Source: Saccharopolyspora spinosa NRRL 18395 (GTDB lineage: Bacteria > Actinomycetota > Actinomycetes > Mycobacteriales > Pseudonocardiaceae). From it: a stretch of 58,003 nt of DNA. This document shows positions 8,191 to 17,291 of the stretch, one piece after another. The position numbers and the translations under genes were made by a program. The stretch's first letter is position 1, and each line of letters starts with the position of its first letter. The notes under the pieces were generated by a model that did no database searches, had not been told where the DNA came from, and saw only the letters and a program-made list of their open reading frames with translations. Where the stretch lies: contig NZ_GL877878.1 in the NCBI RefSeq assembly GCF_000194155.1, positions 1,996,558-2,054,560 of the forward strand, written 5' to 3'.

Positions 8191-8575
8191 ATGGTGCCGT
8201 TTGCCGCCGTTCGGCGTTGGAAAACCGATGCGCTGGAGGGGGTTTTCCGTACCCTCGGCAAGCGCCGGGACGAGTTGGCCGGCCTCGACGACGAGCTCAA
8301 CGTGCCGGCCGGGCACTCGTACCGGATCGAGGCGAAGAACGACTGGGTGGCCGACCTGGGCCGCTTCGGCGGCGACCCCAGCCACCTGGGCGGGATGACC
8401 GGACTGTCCGCGAAGGACTCCGAGCACGGCAAGGGCGTCGAGGGTCTCAGCAGCTGCCTCACCCCCCAGCACCGGCCAGTACAACATGAGCGCGGTGGTG
8501 GCCGGAGTGCCGGATCGGGCGGTCAAGGACAATGGCCGCGGCATCGGCGACATGATCTCCGGCATCATCTCCTGA
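8191..8575 (+). pseudogene. Internally deleted, frameshifted copy of the DUF1023 hydrolase
   Basis: The first ~37 codons (MVPFAAVRRWKTDALEGVF.., LGKRRDELAGLDDEL) match the N terminus of the hydrolase at 5776. They are fused straight to the region VPAGHSYRIEAKNDWVADLGRFGGDPSH, which corresponds to residues ~475-500 of the intact protein. About 430 residues, including the nucleophile elbow, are gone. After a match to GKGVEG the frame breaks near 8465, and the tail NMSAVVAGVPDRAV..GDMISGIIS continues in another frame to the TGA at 8573. This is a decayed tandem duplicate, not a working enzyme. Confidence 0.85.
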
Positions 8576-8612
8576 GGCGACCGTCGCCAACACCGGACCC
8601 GACGGGGGAATC

Positions 8613-9050
8613 GTGGAAGACCCGCGCAGCCTGCTCCGCCAGCGCCCCAGCATCGAGGAGATCAGCGAGCGCTACGAACAGATGCAGCAGCGACTGCTGG
8701 ACCGCCTCAACACCGAGGTCGGGCCGCTGTCGTGGGCGGTGTCGGACCCCGTCAGCCGGGCCGGCTGCACCGAGTTCCCGGACGTCTTCGACGCGGAGAG
8801 CCGGGTGCTGGAGTCGTGGCGGGCGCCCGGCAACCTCCCGGACGCGGATTGGCCACTGGCCGTGGAGATCGTCCAGGAGATCACCGTCGAGTACGGCTTC
8901 GGCGAGCCCGAGATCATCGTCAACCGCAGCGGCGACCACGAGATCATCGGCAACGATCAGTTCGGCGCGGTCTACCAGTTCGGCACCGCAGCCAACACGG
9001 TGCTGATGATCACCACTGGCTGTCACCTGCTCGCCGCCGCGAAGGGCTGA
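8613..9050 (+). CDS. LppA-like paralogue lacking a signal peptide
   Basis: A 145-residue protein clearly homologous to the mature part of the lipoprotein at 7548 (RQRPSIEEISERYEQMQQRL, ITVEYGFGEPEIIVNRSGDHE, TGCHLLAAAKG). The start is GTG 8613, preceded by GGGGGA. Codons immediately upstream still align with the linker of the other copy, but no lipoprotein signal or Cys precedes them, so the export signal was lost with the decay of the upstream gene. It may be a cytoplasmic remnant or an early pseudogene, although its frame is intact and codon use is normal. Confidence 0.7.
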   Translation: MEDPRSLLRQRPSIEEISERYEQMQQRLLDRLNTEVGPLSWAVSDPVSRAGCTEFPDVFDAESRVLESWRAPGNLPDADWPLAVEIVQEITVEYGFGEPEIIVNRSGDHEIIGNDQFGAVYQFGTAANTVLMITTGCHLLAAAKG

Positions 9051-9067
9051 AAGCCTGTTTCCACTCG

Positions 9068-9205
9068 GTTCAGGTAGCGGCTTCTCAGACACCGTCTGGA
9101 CTCCGGAATCCCCGACACTCACGCACGTCCAGGCCTCGCCAGACGACGTCTGAGAAGCCGCGGCGGTGCCGGTTGCGAGAGTTGGCCAAATGGCTGACAC
9201 CGTCT
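9068..9205. repeat. Dispersed ~150-bp intergenic repeat, copy 2
   Basis: It contains GCGGCTTCTCAGAC (9076-9089) and its complement GTCTGAGAAGCCGC (about 9147-9160) as inverted arms around a 57-nt centre, plus CTGGACTCCGGAATCCCCGA, which recurs exactly at 11413 in copy 3. It occupies the gap between the LppA-like paralogue and dapD; the last 100 bp before dapD show nothing recognisable. Confidence 0.65.
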
Positions 9206-9311
9206 GAAGAACAAAACCGCCCTTGCACCCGACACTGGTGCGTCGTTCGGCCCGCCCGGTGGGGCCCACCCCTGCGGGACGCCACCACCTGCGCCGATTA
9301 CCGTTTCCGGT

Positions 9312-10298
9312 ATGAGTGCACAGTCTCCCGACCCGCAGACCACGGGTGCCCACGGCGTGGGCATGGCCACCGTGACCGACGACGGCACGGTGCTGGACAC
9401 CTGGTTCCCCACCGTCAAGCTCGGCGAGCCGGGGCAGTCCGGAACCACGCGGCTGACCGCCGACCAGGCGGCCGAGTCCCTCGGCGAGGCCGGGGCGGCC
9501 CTGCTCGGGCGGGACGAGGCCCGCGGGGTCGAGGTCGTCGCGGTGCGCACCGAGATCGGTCGGCTCTCCGACGAGCCGGTCGACGCGCACGACATCTACC
9601 TGCGCCTGCACCTCCTGTCGCACCGGCTGGTCCGCCCGCACGGGCAGAACCTCGACGGGATGTTCGGCCTGCTCGCCAACGTCGTGTGGACCAACCACGG
9701 CCCATGCCCGGTGGAGGGCTTCGAGGCAACCCGGCTGCGGCTGCGGGCGCGCGGCGCGGTCACCGTCTACAGCGTCGACAAATTCCCTCGCATGGTCGAC
9801 TACGTCGTGCCGTCCGGGGTCCGCGTCGGCGACGCCGACCGGGTCCGGCTGGGTGCGCACCTCGCCAGCGGCACCACCGTGATGCACGAGGGCTTCGTCA
9901 ACTTCAACGCCGGCACGCTGGGCGCGTCGATGGTGGAGGGCCGGATCTCGGCCGGGGTCGTCGTCGGCGACGGCTCCGACGTCGGGGGCGGCGGCTCGAT
10001 CATGGGCACCCTCTCCGGCGGCGGCAAGGAGGTCATCTCCGTCGGCGAGCGCTGCCTGATCGGCGCCAACGGCGGCGTGGGCATCTCGCTGGGCGACGAC
10101 TGCGTCGTGGAAGCGGGCCTGTACATCACGGCGGGCACGAAGGTGACGCTGCCGGACGGCACCATCACCAAGGCCCTGGAGCTGTCCGGCTCGGACGGCC
10201 TGCTGTACCGCCGCAACTCCACCACCGGCACGATCGAGGTCACCGCCCGCACCGGCGGCAAGGTGGAGCTGAACGCGGCGCTCCACGCCAACGACTGA
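9312..10298 (+). CDS. dapD: 2,3,4,5-tetrahydropyridine-2,6-dicarboxylate N-succinyltransferase
   Basis: A 328-residue acyltransferase with an N-terminal helical domain and a C-terminal left-handed beta-helix built of hexapeptide repeats ([34 protein letters not shown]). Landmarks shared with M. tuberculosis DapD are [41 protein letters not shown] and [15 protein letters not shown]. It transfers succinate from succinyl-CoA to tetrahydrodipicolinate, the step that commits to the succinylase branch, and works as a cytoplasmic trimer. ATG 9312 has only a weak upstream purine stretch, so the message could have a very short leader. A strong terminator follows at 10322. Confidence 0.97.
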   Translation: MSAQSPDPQTTGAHGVGMATVTDDGTVLDTWFPTVKLGEPGQSGTTRLTADQAAESLGEAGAALLGRDEARGVEVVAVRTEIGRLSDEPVDAHDIYLRLHLLSHRLVRPHGQNLDGMFGLLANVVWTNHGPCPVEGFEATRLRLRARGAVTVYSVDKFPRMVDYVVPSGVRVGDADRVRLGAHLASGTTVMHEGFVNFNAGTLGASMVEGRISAGVVVGDGSDVGGGGSIMGTLSGGGKEVISVGERCLIGANGGVGISLGDDCVVEAGLYITAGTKVTLPDGTITKALELSGSDGLLYRRNSTTGTIEVTARTGGKVELNAALHAND

Positions 10299-10321
10299 CC
10301 CGAACGGGCTTCCGACACCAC

Positions 10322-10372
10322 GAAGGGCTCCTTCGACCGACCTTGGGTTCTAGCCGGTCGAAGGGGCCCTTC
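10322..10372 (+). terminator. dapD terminator
   Basis: An 18-bp stem (GAAGGGCTCCTTCGACCG at 10322-10339 against 10355-10372, one G-U pair) with a ~15-nt loop, 24 bp after the dapD stop. Confidence 0.85.
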
Positions 10373-10443
10373 ACCCCGTAATCCGGGCGGTTTTCACTGG
10401 ATGGGCGAGGCATCGCTCGGGGCGGTCGGTTTTATCATTGGCA

Positions 10444-11385
10444 ATGGCTACCAGCTGGCAGCAACGAGACCTGACGAGCGTCGTTGAACTGCCCGCCGAG
10501 CCCTTGGCGGCCGATCGGCGGGCACCCCTCGCCGAGCACATCCGGGCCGGGTTGGACGCCCGCCTGCGCGCCCTGATCGCACACGATCCGGGCACCAGGC
10601 GAGGCGAGGATCCCGAGGAACTGCACCAGATGCGGGTATCGGTGCGCCGGATGCGCGCGATGCTGCTGTCCGGCCGGCCGTTCCTCGATCAGGACTGGTC
10701 GGAGCCGCTGCGCGCGGAGCTGGGCTGGCTGGGCAAGGCGCTGGGCCCGGTCCGCGATCTCGACGTTCTGCTGGAACGGCTCCGCGAGGAGAGCGCCGAC
10801 CTCCCAGCAGACGAGCGCGCCGCGGCGGACCGGCTGATCGCCGGGCTGGAGGCCGAGCACGGCCTCGCGCGGGTCGCGATGCTCACCGCGCTGGACAGCG
10901 ACCGGTACCTGGCCTTGCTCCGTTCGATCGCCGACGCGCTCCGCTCCGGACTGCCGACTCCGGACTCCGATGTGGACGCAGAGCGCAAGCTGCGCAGGCT
11001 GGTGGTCGGCCAGTTCCGCAAACTCCGGAAATCCGTTGCACAGCTACCGGAAGTGCCCGCCGACGACGAGCTGCACGCGCTGCGCATCCGGGGCAAGCGG
11101 GTGCGCTACACCGCGGAGCTGGCGCAGCCGGCGTTCGGGAAACCGATGCAGCAGCTGATCAAGGCGGCGCGGCAGTTCCAGGACGTGCTCGGGGAACACC
11201 AAGACGCCAGCGTCGCGGAGGAGCGCGTCCGCAGTTTGCTCAGCGACCTGGGCGAGGACGTCGACGCCGCGGTCGCCTTCGTGGCGGGGCGCCTGGTCGA
11301 GCGCGAACAGACGCGCAAGGCAGCCCGCCGGACCCAGTGGAAACCGGCTTGGGAAGCCCTGGACACCGCGGCCGCAGCGATCTGA
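10444..11385 (+). CDS. CHAD-domain protein (polyphosphate-associated)
   Basis: A 313-residue, all-helical protein with conserved basic helices typical of CHAD domains: ELHQMRVSVRRMRAML, LHALRIRGKRVRYTAEL, and DVLGEHQDASVAEERV. In this family the paired His/Arg/Lys residues bind inorganic polyphosphate. It has no CYTH triphosphatase domain, so it is a stand-alone CHAD protein. Only 6 nt separate a possible -10 box (TATCAT, 10433-10438) from ATG 10444, which would fit a leaderless transcript. A TTG two codons upstream is an alternative. Neighbours give no functional hint. Confidence 0.85.
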   Translation: MATSWQQRDLTSVVELPAEPLAADRRAPLAEHIRAGLDARLRALIAHDPGTRRGEDPEELHQMRVSVRRMRAMLLSGRPFLDQDWSEPLRAELGWLGKALGPVRDLDVLLERLREESADLPADERAAADRLIAGLEAEHGLARVAMLTALDSDRYLALLRSIADALRSGLPTPDSDVDAERKLRRLVVGQFRKLRKSVAQLPEVPADDELHALRIRGKRVRYTAELAQPAFGKPMQQLIKAARQFQDVLGEHQDASVAEERVRSLLSDLGEDVDAAVAFVAGRLVEREQTRKAARRTQWKPAWEALDTAAAAI

Positions 11386-11389
11386 CAGC

Positions 11390-11555
11390 GCTTCCCCCGG
11401 ACAAGCGCCCGCCTGGACTCCGGAATCCCCGACTTACGTATGACCCACGCGGCATCGGGGCTGTTCCTCGCCAGACGACGTCCGAGAACCCGCAGCAGTG
11501 CGAGTGTCGTAGATGGGCTAGGCGGCTGGCGCCGCTTCAAAGACGAAAGCCCGGA
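11390..11555. repeat. Dispersed ~150-bp intergenic repeat, copy 3
   Basis: It shares CTGGACTCCGGAATCCCCGA and CTCGCCAGACGACGTC with copy 2, and GCGGCATCGGGG and GAGAACCCGC with copy 1. It sits at the junction of the convergent CHAD and dapC genes. No coding region is seen between 11386 and 11623. Confidence 0.65.
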
Positions 11556-11623
11556 CTACCACATCCCGGACGACCACTTCCAAAACGGCCTCGGCAGCAC
11601 AAGCGCTCACGGGACTGAACCGG

Positions 11624-12748
11624 TCATTCGCCCAGGCGTTTGGCGACTGCGGCGATGCGCTCATCCGTCGCCGTCAGGGCGATGCGGACGTGGCGGTCGC
11701 CCGCCGGACCGTAGAAGGTGCCCGGCGCGACGAGAATTCCCCGCCGCGCCAACCAATCCACCGTCTCCCAAGCACCGTCACCGCGGGTCGCCCACAGGTA
11801 CAGGCCCGCCTCAGAGTGCTCGATCCGGAACCCCGCCGCCTCCAGCGCGGGCCGCAGCACCGCCCGCCGCGCCGCGTAGAGCTCGCGCTGCGCGCTCACA
11901 TGCGCGTCGTCGCTCAGCGCCGCGGTGATCGCCTCCTGCACCGGGCGCGGGACGATCATCCCCGCGTGCTTGCGCAGCTCCAGCACGCGCGCCACCAGAT
12001 CCGGATCGCCGGTGATGAACCCGGCGCGATACCCCGCCAGGTTGGAGGACTTCGACAGCGAATGCACGGCTAGCACGCCGCGGAAGTCGGAGCTCACCGA
12101 GGGGTGCAGCACCGACACCGGTTCGGCCTCCCACCCGAGCGCGAGGTAGCACTCGTCGGCTGCCACCACCGCGCCGAGCTCCCGCGCCGCCCGCACCAAG
12201 TCGGCGAGTTGCTGCGCACCCAGCACCCGCCCGGTCGGGTTGGACGGGGAATTCAGCCACAGCAAAACGGTTCCGGGCGGCGGCAGCTCGCCGGGCGCGA
12301 GCCGGACCACCTCGGCGCCGGCGATCTTCGCGCCCACCTCGTAGGTCGGGTAGGCCAGGTCCGGGATCGCGACGATGTCACCGGGCCGGACGCCGAGCAG
12401 CAGCGGCAGCCAGGCCACCAGTTCCTTCGAACCGATGGTCGGCATCACCGCGTCCGGTACCAGGCCGGATACGCCGTGGCGCCGGTGCAGCGCGGCGACG
12501 GCGGCCTCGCGGAGCTCCGGGGTGCCGTGCGTGGCCGGGTAGCCCGGCTGGTCGGCCACCGCCGACAACGCCCGCTGCAGGTTCTCCGGCACCGGGTCGA
12601 CCGGCGTGCCGACCGAGAGGTTGACGATGCCGTCCGGGTGCAGCCGGGCCGTGGCGGTCTGGGCCGCCAGCGAGTCCCACGGAAAGTCCGGCAGCTGCGG
12701 GCCCCGGGGTCCGGGCGCCGGGGCGCCCGGACCGGTTCCGGAGCTCAT
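11624..12748 (-). CDS. dapC: Succinyldiaminopimelate transaminase (DapC)
   Basis: A 374-residue class I/II PLP aminotransferase. Visible features are [19 protein letters not shown] (N-terminal substrate loop), [24 protein letters not shown] (cofactor binding), [11 protein letters not shown], and [16 protein letters not shown] with the Schiff-base lysine. It makes N-succinyl-LL-DAP from its keto form with glutamate, between DapD and DapE. Its ATG overlaps the ferredoxin stop codon (ATGA), the same fdxC-dapC coupling seen in M. tuberculosis Rv1177-Rv1178. Length and start agree with the actinobacterial family. Confidence 0.93.
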   Translation of the reverse strand: MSSGTGPGAPAPGPRGPQLPDFPWDSLAAQTATARLHPDGIVNLSVGTPVDPVPENLQRALSAVADQPGYPATHGTPELREAAVAALHRRHGVSGLVPDAVMPTIGSKELVAWLPLLLGVRPGDIVAIPDLAYPTYEVGAKIAGAEVVRLAPGELPPPGTVLLWLNSPSNPTGRVLGAQQLADLVRAARELGAVVAADECYLALGWEAEPVSVLHPSVSSDFRGVLAVHSLSKSSNLAGYRAGFITGDPDLVARVLELRKHAGMIVPRPVQEAITAALSDDAHVSAQRELYAARRAVLRPALEAAGFRIEHSEAGLYLWATRGDGAWETVDWLARRGILVAPGTFYGPAGDRHVRIALTATDERIAAVAKRLGE

Positions 12749-13065
12749 TCGCCCTGCGGGGGCAGGCTCTTGATGGGCTCGACGTCCTTGTCGACCTTGC
12801 CCACCTTCGCGGCACCGCCCGGCGAGCCCAGCTCGTCGAAGAAGTCCACGTTCGCCTTGGTGTAGGCCGCCCACTCCTCTGGCACGTCGTCCTCGTAGTA
12901 GATGGCCTCCACCGGGCAGACCGGTTCGCAGGCACCGCAGTCGACGCACTCATCGGGGTGGATGTAGAGCATCCGCCCGCCCTCGTAGATGCAATCGACA
13001 GGGCATTCCTCGATGCATGCCTTGTCGAGCACGTCGACGCAGGGCTCGGCGATCACGTAGGTCAC
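12745..13065 (-). CDS. fdxC: Seven-iron ferredoxin (3Fe-4S / 4Fe-4S)
   Basis: A 106-residue ferredoxin beginning [20 protein letters not shown]. The N-terminal half has Cys9, Cys17, Cys21 (CxxxxxxxCxxxC, 3Fe-4S type plus a remote Cys) and the second half has [12 protein letters not shown] for a 4Fe-4S cluster. The C-terminal 45 residues are the extension usual in actinobacterial FdxA/FdxC. It starts at GTG 13065 with AGGAGAG upstream. It carries electrons for unidentified oxidoreductases; coupling to dapC is conserved by synteny and does not prove a shared pathway. Confidence 0.93.
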   Translation of the reverse strand: MTYVIAEPCVDVLDKACIEECPVDCIYEGGRMLYIHPDECVDCGACEPVCPVEAIYYEDDVPEEWAAYTKANVDFFDELGSPGGAAKVGKVDKDVEPIKSLPPQGE

Positions 13066-13206
13066 GGTTGCTCTCCTGCTCGAAGCGTTGTCCTACTCGC
13101 GCTCAGGAACCTCCTGAGGCGACTGCTGACAGTATCTCTCGTACCCACCCTGGACACGTAACTGGTCCCATAGCGCGGGAGCCGGACCGACTCTACGACG
13201 CCCGGG

Positions 13207-13974
13207 TTAACGGCGTAAACCATTGCGCCGCAACCATTGCGCCCCGAGCCGCCCAACCTTGCGCAAAGCCGATCTTTCGCCCAGGTAGCCACCCACGACG
13301 CCGACGACCGGGACGCTGCCGAGCAACTCGTGGTAGAAGCGGCCCTGCGGTCGCTTGCCGAGTTCCGAATCGATCTCCCACAGCGCACGTGCCATTCGCC
13401 ACACCGTGCGCGCGACCGCCTTGGGCGTCGCCCGGCCGTGCTCGTGGCGCGAAGCCTCGATGTCCTCGGTGAGTTCCGAGACCCGTTCGTCGTCCTCGGC
13501 GTGCCCCGCCGCCAGCTCGGCCGAGAGCTCGCGTTCGAGCAGCACCTTGGCGATCAGCTGCACCTTGACGGCCCGGTCGGTCACACCGTGCTCGGCGGCG
13601 ATGGCGCACAACACCAAGCCCTGCCCGGTGATGCCGAGAGCGTTGCGGATCGGCAGCCGCGAGGTGATCACCCCGCCGAACCGGGGCAGCCCGGCGACCA
13701 GCGCGAGGAACCTCCCGACCCGCGATGCCCACCAGTCACAGCGATCCTCGACGGACATCGCATCCCAGGCGGAACTGCCGGGCAGCTGCATCCCGTCGAG
13801 CTGGCGCAGGACCTTCCGCAGCGCCCCGTCGGACTCCCCCAACTCGAGCTCCTCGCTCCGGCCGCGCAGCCGCAGCGGATCCGACTCACGCAAGGCATCA
13901 AGCACCGGCGCGGTCGCCCTCACGAACGGCCGCAGCACGGCCGCGATCCGCTCGTCGGTCAACACCTCAGCCAT
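13207..13974 (-). CDS. Conserved hypothetical protein
   Basis: A 255-residue protein that I do not recognise. It is soluble and helix-rich, with a charged N-terminal half and RCDWWASRVGRFLALVAGLPRFGG in the middle. Near the C terminus lies a short hydrophobic Gly/Val stretch (LLGSVPVVGVVGGYLGER) reminiscent of membrane-associating tails. The ATG has GGGGAG at good distance. It forms a tight group with the membrane protein and mshB on the same strand (17 nt gap), so it is probably in the mshB operon. Function unknown. Confidence 0.75.
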   Translation of the reverse strand: MAEVLTDERIAAVLRPFVRATAPVLDALRESDPLRLRGRSEELELGESDGALRKVLRQLDGMQLPGSSAWDAMSVEDRCDWWASRVGRFLALVAGLPRFGGVITSRLPIRNALGITGQGLVLCAIAAEHGVTDRAVKVQLIAKVLLERELSAELAAGHAEDDERVSELTEDIEASRHEHGRATPKAVARTVWRMARALWEIDSELGKRPQGRFYHELLGSVPVVGVVGGYLGERSALRKVGRLGAQWLRRNGLRR

Positions 13975-13991
13975 CGCCGCTCCCCGAGACC

Positions 13992-14354
13992 TCACGTCCT
14001 GGGGTTCTTTCCCATCACGATTCCGAGCATCACCGCGCTCGGCAATGCGCCACCGCCGATCAGCAGCAAGGAACGCCAATCGTTGAGCAACACGATGTCG
14101 CCGCCCGGCCCGAAGACTCCGAACACGAACACCGTCGCGAACCACACCAGCAGCGGCGCACCGGCCACCCGGCGCCGCGGCGAGAGCCTCGCGGCCTCGG
14201 CCACCAGCAGCGGCGTGGTCACCACCGCCAGCGCGGCCGTGATCGGGACCTGCACGGAGCCGAGGTACGACGGGAGGAACAGCAGCTCGATCAGGGCCAG
14301 CAGGACGGCATCGAGCAGCAGGAAGCCCAGCAGCACGCGGTCACCTGCGGTCAA
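13992..14354 (-). CDS. Small four-helix membrane protein, Rv1171-like by position
   Basis: A 120-residue protein with four predicted membrane segments (VLLGFLLLDAVLLALIELLF, ITAALAVVTTPLLVAE, LLVWFATVFVFGVF, ALPSAVMLGIV). The start shown is a TTG overlapping the mshB stop (TTGA); a GTG six codons later (with AGGTG upstream) is also plausible. M. tuberculosis has a membrane protein (Rv1171) right after mshB, so the pair is conserved. No catalytic motif is visible. Confidence 0.75.
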   Translation of the reverse strand: MTAGDRVLLGFLLLDAVLLALIELLFLPSYLGSVQVPITAALAVVTTPLLVAEAARLSPRRRVAGAPLLVWFATVFVFGVFGPGGDIVLLNDWRSLLLIGGGALPSAVMLGIVMGKNPRT

Positions 14355-15262
14355 CGGTCGCCAACCGGCTCGGTTCCGCTCACCCCGAGCCCGCCGAACA
14401 GATCCGTCTGGCAGCCCTGCGGATCACCCGTCGCCAACACATAGTGCTCGGTCGTCACGATCGGCTGGGCGACGCCGTTGGACAGCGCGTAGGCCGCGAC
14501 GCCTTCGCCGTTGTGCCACTGGTCCAGCCACACCTTGACCTGGGTGCCGTGCGCGCGCAGGGCGCTGATCTTGGCCGGCAGGTGCAAGGACACGTCGACG
14601 ACCGTGGTGATGGACTCGTCGTCGACGCCGGCCAGTTCGTGCGGCTGGGGCAGCTCGAACGGCAGGTCCTCGGCCTGCGCCAACGCGGCGAGCCCCTTGG
14701 CGACCACGTCGCGGGACGGAACCGCGTAGAACACCCGCTGCACGTCGGAGACCTTCGCGGCCGCCGCGACCGTCAGCTCGTGGGCCCGGATGTGATCCGG
14801 GTGGCCGTAGCCGCCGTCGGCCGCGTAGCTGACGACCACCTGCGGTTTCACCTCGCGCAGCACGGCTTCCAGCGCATCGGTCTGCTCCTGCAGGTCACCG
14901 GTGGCGAAAGCCCGCGGATGCGCGTTCGGCAGCGCGCCCGCCCGGCCCGGCTGCTCCCAGAGCATCCCGGAGTCGCGCCAGCGCCCCACGCCGCCTAGGA
15001 ACCGGTGGTCGGCCACGCGCAGCGCGGCGCAGGCCGAGCGCAGCTCGCCGACCCGGTAACCGCCGAGCTGGTCGGCCTGGTCCGAGGCCAAGCCCCGCAG
15101 GCTCTCGGGGATGACCTCGCCTTCCTCGCCGAGGGTGCAGGTCACCACCACCACCTGCACGCCGCGGGCGGCGTAGCGGGCGACCGTCCCGCCGGTCCAG
15201 AGGGTCTCGTCGTCTGGGTGCGCGTGTACCAGCAGCAACCTCGGTGGGGCCGTCAGCGTCAC
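14351..15262 (-). CDS. mshB: N-acetyl-1-D-myo-inosityl-2-amino-2-deoxy-alpha-D-glucopyranoside deacetylase
   Basis: A 303-residue LmbE/PIG-L-fold zinc deacetylase of mycothiol synthesis, which removes acetate from GlcNAc-Ins. The zinc motif AHPDDE (with catalytic Asp) is at residues 14-19, and the third ligand is the His in GHPDH. LWTGGTVARYAARG, VVVVTCTLGEEGE and AADGGYGHPDH match MshB rather than the paralogue Mca. The presence of mshB fits an actinomycete. It begins with ATG 15262 and overlaps the downstream membrane-protein gene. Confidence 0.93.
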   Translation of the reverse strand: MTLTAPPRLLLVHAHPDDETLWTGGTVARYAARGVQVVVVTCTLGEEGEVIPESLRGLASDQADQLGGYRVGELRSACAALRVADHRFLGGVGRWRDSGMLWEQPGRAGALPNAHPRAFATGDLQEQTDALEAVLREVKPQVVVSYAADGGYGHPDHIRAHELTVAAAAKVSDVQRVFYAVPSRDVVAKGLAALAQAEDLPFELPQPHELAGVDDESITTVVDVSLHLPAKISALRAHGTQVKVWLDQWHNGEGVAAYALSNGVAQPIVTTEHYVLATGDPQGCQTDLFGGLGVSGTEPVGDR

Positions 15263-15542
15263 CGGACCAGATTAATCTGCGGCGCAAACCACACAGCGCA
15301 CGGTAGCCGCATTACCCCGAATGTCCGTATCGGCACGCTGCGTACAGCCCACCGGGTCACGTCACCCACGGCGGAACCGATACGCCCGCAAGCCGACGAC
15401 AGCAGCGTCTCCGCAGATCGCAGGTCCCGAGTCCGCGGAGTAGCCGCGCGATCCCATCACAGGCGGTGAAAGGCGGCCTGGAGGGGCTGGAGAGGCGGCG
15501 ATTTCCCGAGAAACCGCCGCCCGGCAACCCGCCCCGTGCGGG
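15263..15542. other. Intergenic region upstream of mshB
   Basis: It must hold the mshB promoter; no clear boxes are seen. GTCTCCGCAGATCGC..GAGTCCGCGGAGTAG around 15411-15445 can fold. A terminator hairpin for the neighbouring lipoprotein gene is listed separately. Confidence 0.4.
15494..15521 (-). terminator. Terminator of the LpqW-like gene
   Basis: Arms GGCGGCGATTTC (15494-15505) and GAAACCGCCGCC (15510-15521) pair with one G-U and a CCGA loop, 22 bp past the stop. It is one more member of the TTTC..GAAA palindrome family. Confidence 0.7.
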
Positions 15543-17291
15543 TTAATACCCGTCGCTGTCGGCGGGCGTCCCGACCCAGCGGGCAGCGGTGGAGAACGGC
15601 CCGGCCAAACCATTGCCCGCCTCGACTCCGGTGACTTCCCGGCGCAGCGCCATCACCTGGGCCTGCTGGTACAGCGGCAGCGCCACCGCGTCGCGCCACA
15701 GCACGGGCTCGACGGCCGCCGACGCCTCGGAGAACGGCACCTGGCCGGTCAACGCCGCGTCGATCGTCGGCTGCAGCAGCTGATCGCAGAACCCGGCGTC
15801 GTTGTACGGGAACGGCTTCTCGCTGTCCTTCGCCACGCCCGGACAGCCGTACGAAGACGCCAACATCGCCGCCGGGTCGCCCCCGGCCGGCCGCGGCGCG
15901 ATGGCCATGTCCACCGATCCCGACCCGCCGGACTCGCCGGACTGCGGATTGGCCGACAGCATCTCGCCGAACAGCTGATCACCGGTCGGCGTCACCACGG
16001 TCGCCTGGATCCCCTGGTCCCGCAGCTGCCGCGCGGCTGCCTCGGCGATCCGGATGTAAGACTCGTGCTCGAACGGCGCCGCGATGACCAGGTTCAACGG
16101 CCGCCCGTCCCGCAGCCACTCTCCGCCGCTGCGGTGGTATCCGGCCTCGTTGAGCAGCCGATCGACCTGCGCGGGGTCCGGCCCGTTCGGCAGCCCCGGT
16201 TCGGTCGGCGTGTAGCCGCGCTCGGACGGCGCGAGCACCTGGGCGTGCGCCTGGAGCTGCGCCGCAGGCCCGCCACCGGTGCCGGCCTCGATCAACGCGG
16301 GCCGGTCGAGCGCGGCGAGGACCGCCCGGCGCACCTTGACATCCGCGAGCGCCCGGCTGTCGTGCCGCAGCAGCACCTCCATAGTCGCCGGGCGGGGCAC
16401 GGTGATCAGTTGCACTGCGTCGCCGAGGTCCTGCAGCGCCTGCATGGTGCCCCGGTCCGCGCCGAACACCGCTAGGTGGCTGTCGCCGCTGCGCAGCGCC
16501 TCGACCTGGCGGGCCCTGTCGATCGCGCGCAGCACGATCCGGTCCGACTGCGCGGGCGGGCCCCAGTACCGGTCGTTGCGCTCCAGGATGATCTCGCCGC
16601 GGTCGAGGTCGATCTGCCGGATCGCGAACGGCCCACCGGAGGCCGGGTAGCCGTCGTCGAGCACCGTCGCCCAACCGCGCGGCGCGTCCCGCAGCAGGTG
16701 CGCGGGCAACAGGTTGTTGAAGAGCGTCTGCCAGCCGGGGAACGGCTTGGCGAAGGTGACGTCGACGGTCTTGCCGCCCTGCCGCGACGCCACGTCGTCG
16801 ATCAACTGGTAACCGGCCGGGTCGGCCACCCCGGGCTGGGAGCGCAGCTGTTCCCACAGGTAGACGAAGTCCTCGGCGGCGATCGGTGCGCCGTCGGACC
16901 AGTTGGCCTCGCGCCGGATCCGGTAGCGCACGGTGAACTTCTCCGCGTCCGGCACCACCTCGGCCGATTCCATCAGCGTGCCGTCCAGCTGCAGGTTGCC
17001 GTCCGGCGCCGGGCGGAACACCGACGGCAGCATCAGGCTGGCCAGCGCCGAACTCGTCGGCGACAGGTCAGCGAGCGTGTGCGGGTTGAACCCGCCTTCG
17101 AGCTCGTCGACACCGACGACGACCTCCACCGGCATCGGCTGCGTCGGCGGAGCGCTGGTCGTCGACGACTGCGTCGGGGGTTGCGGTGGCACAAGCGGCG
17201 GCGGGGGCGCATTTGTGCAGGCAGCCACCACGCTGACGGTTGTCACCAGCAGGCAGACAGCGGCCAGTGGACGGCGTCGACCCAAGGACAC
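15543..17291 (-). CDS. LpqW-like solute-binding lipoprotein (SBP_bac_5 family)
   Basis: A 582-residue precursor with a lipoprotein signal (LAAVCLLVTTVSVVAAC, lipobox VAAC) and a Pro/Thr-rich linker, followed by an oligopeptide-binding-type fold: LPSVFRPAPDGNLQLDGTLM, FTVRYRIRREANWSDGAPI, ILERNDRYWG and VRRAVLAALDRPAL. It lies beside typA as M. tuberculosis lpqW (Rv1166) does beside Rv1165. LpqW is implicated in mannoside/lipoarabinomannan synthesis, but the same fold imports peptides, so the role here is open. No permease genes are adjacent. GTG 17291 has GGGAGG upstream. Confidence 0.85.
   Translation of the reverse strand: MSLGRRRPLAAVCLLVTTVSVVAACTNAPPPPLVPPQPPTQSSTTSAPPTQPMPVEVVVGVDELEGGFNPHTLADLSPTSSALASLMLPSVFRPAPDGNLQLDGTLMESAEVVPDAEKFTVRYRIRREANWSDGAPIAAEDFVYLWEQLRSQPGVADPAGYQLIDDVASRQGGKTVDVTFAKPFPGWQTLFNNLLPAHLLRDAPRGWATVLDDGYPASGGPFAIRQIDLDRGEIILERNDRYWGPPAQSDRIVLRAIDRARQVEALRSGDSHLAVFGADRGTMQALQDLGDAVQLITVPRPATMEVLLRHDSRALADVKVRRAVLAALDRPALIEAGTGGGPAAQLQAHAQVLAPSERGYTPTEPGLPNGPDPAQVDRLLNEAGYHRSGGEWLRDGRPLNLVIAAPFEHESYIRIAEAAARQLRDQGIQATVVTPTGDQLFGEMLSANPQSGESGGSGSVDMAIAPRPAGGDPAAMLASSYGCPGVAKDSEKPFPYNDAGFCDQLLQPTIDAALTGQVPFSEASAAVEPVLWRDAVALPLYQQAQVMALRREVTGVEAGNGLAGPFSTAARWVGTPADSDGY

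Noticed and set aside
13237..14538. A 433-codon forward open frame across the mshB-side genes
   Set aside because: Arg/Pro/Ser-rich shadow translation spanning three reverse-strand genes with good starts and overlaps.
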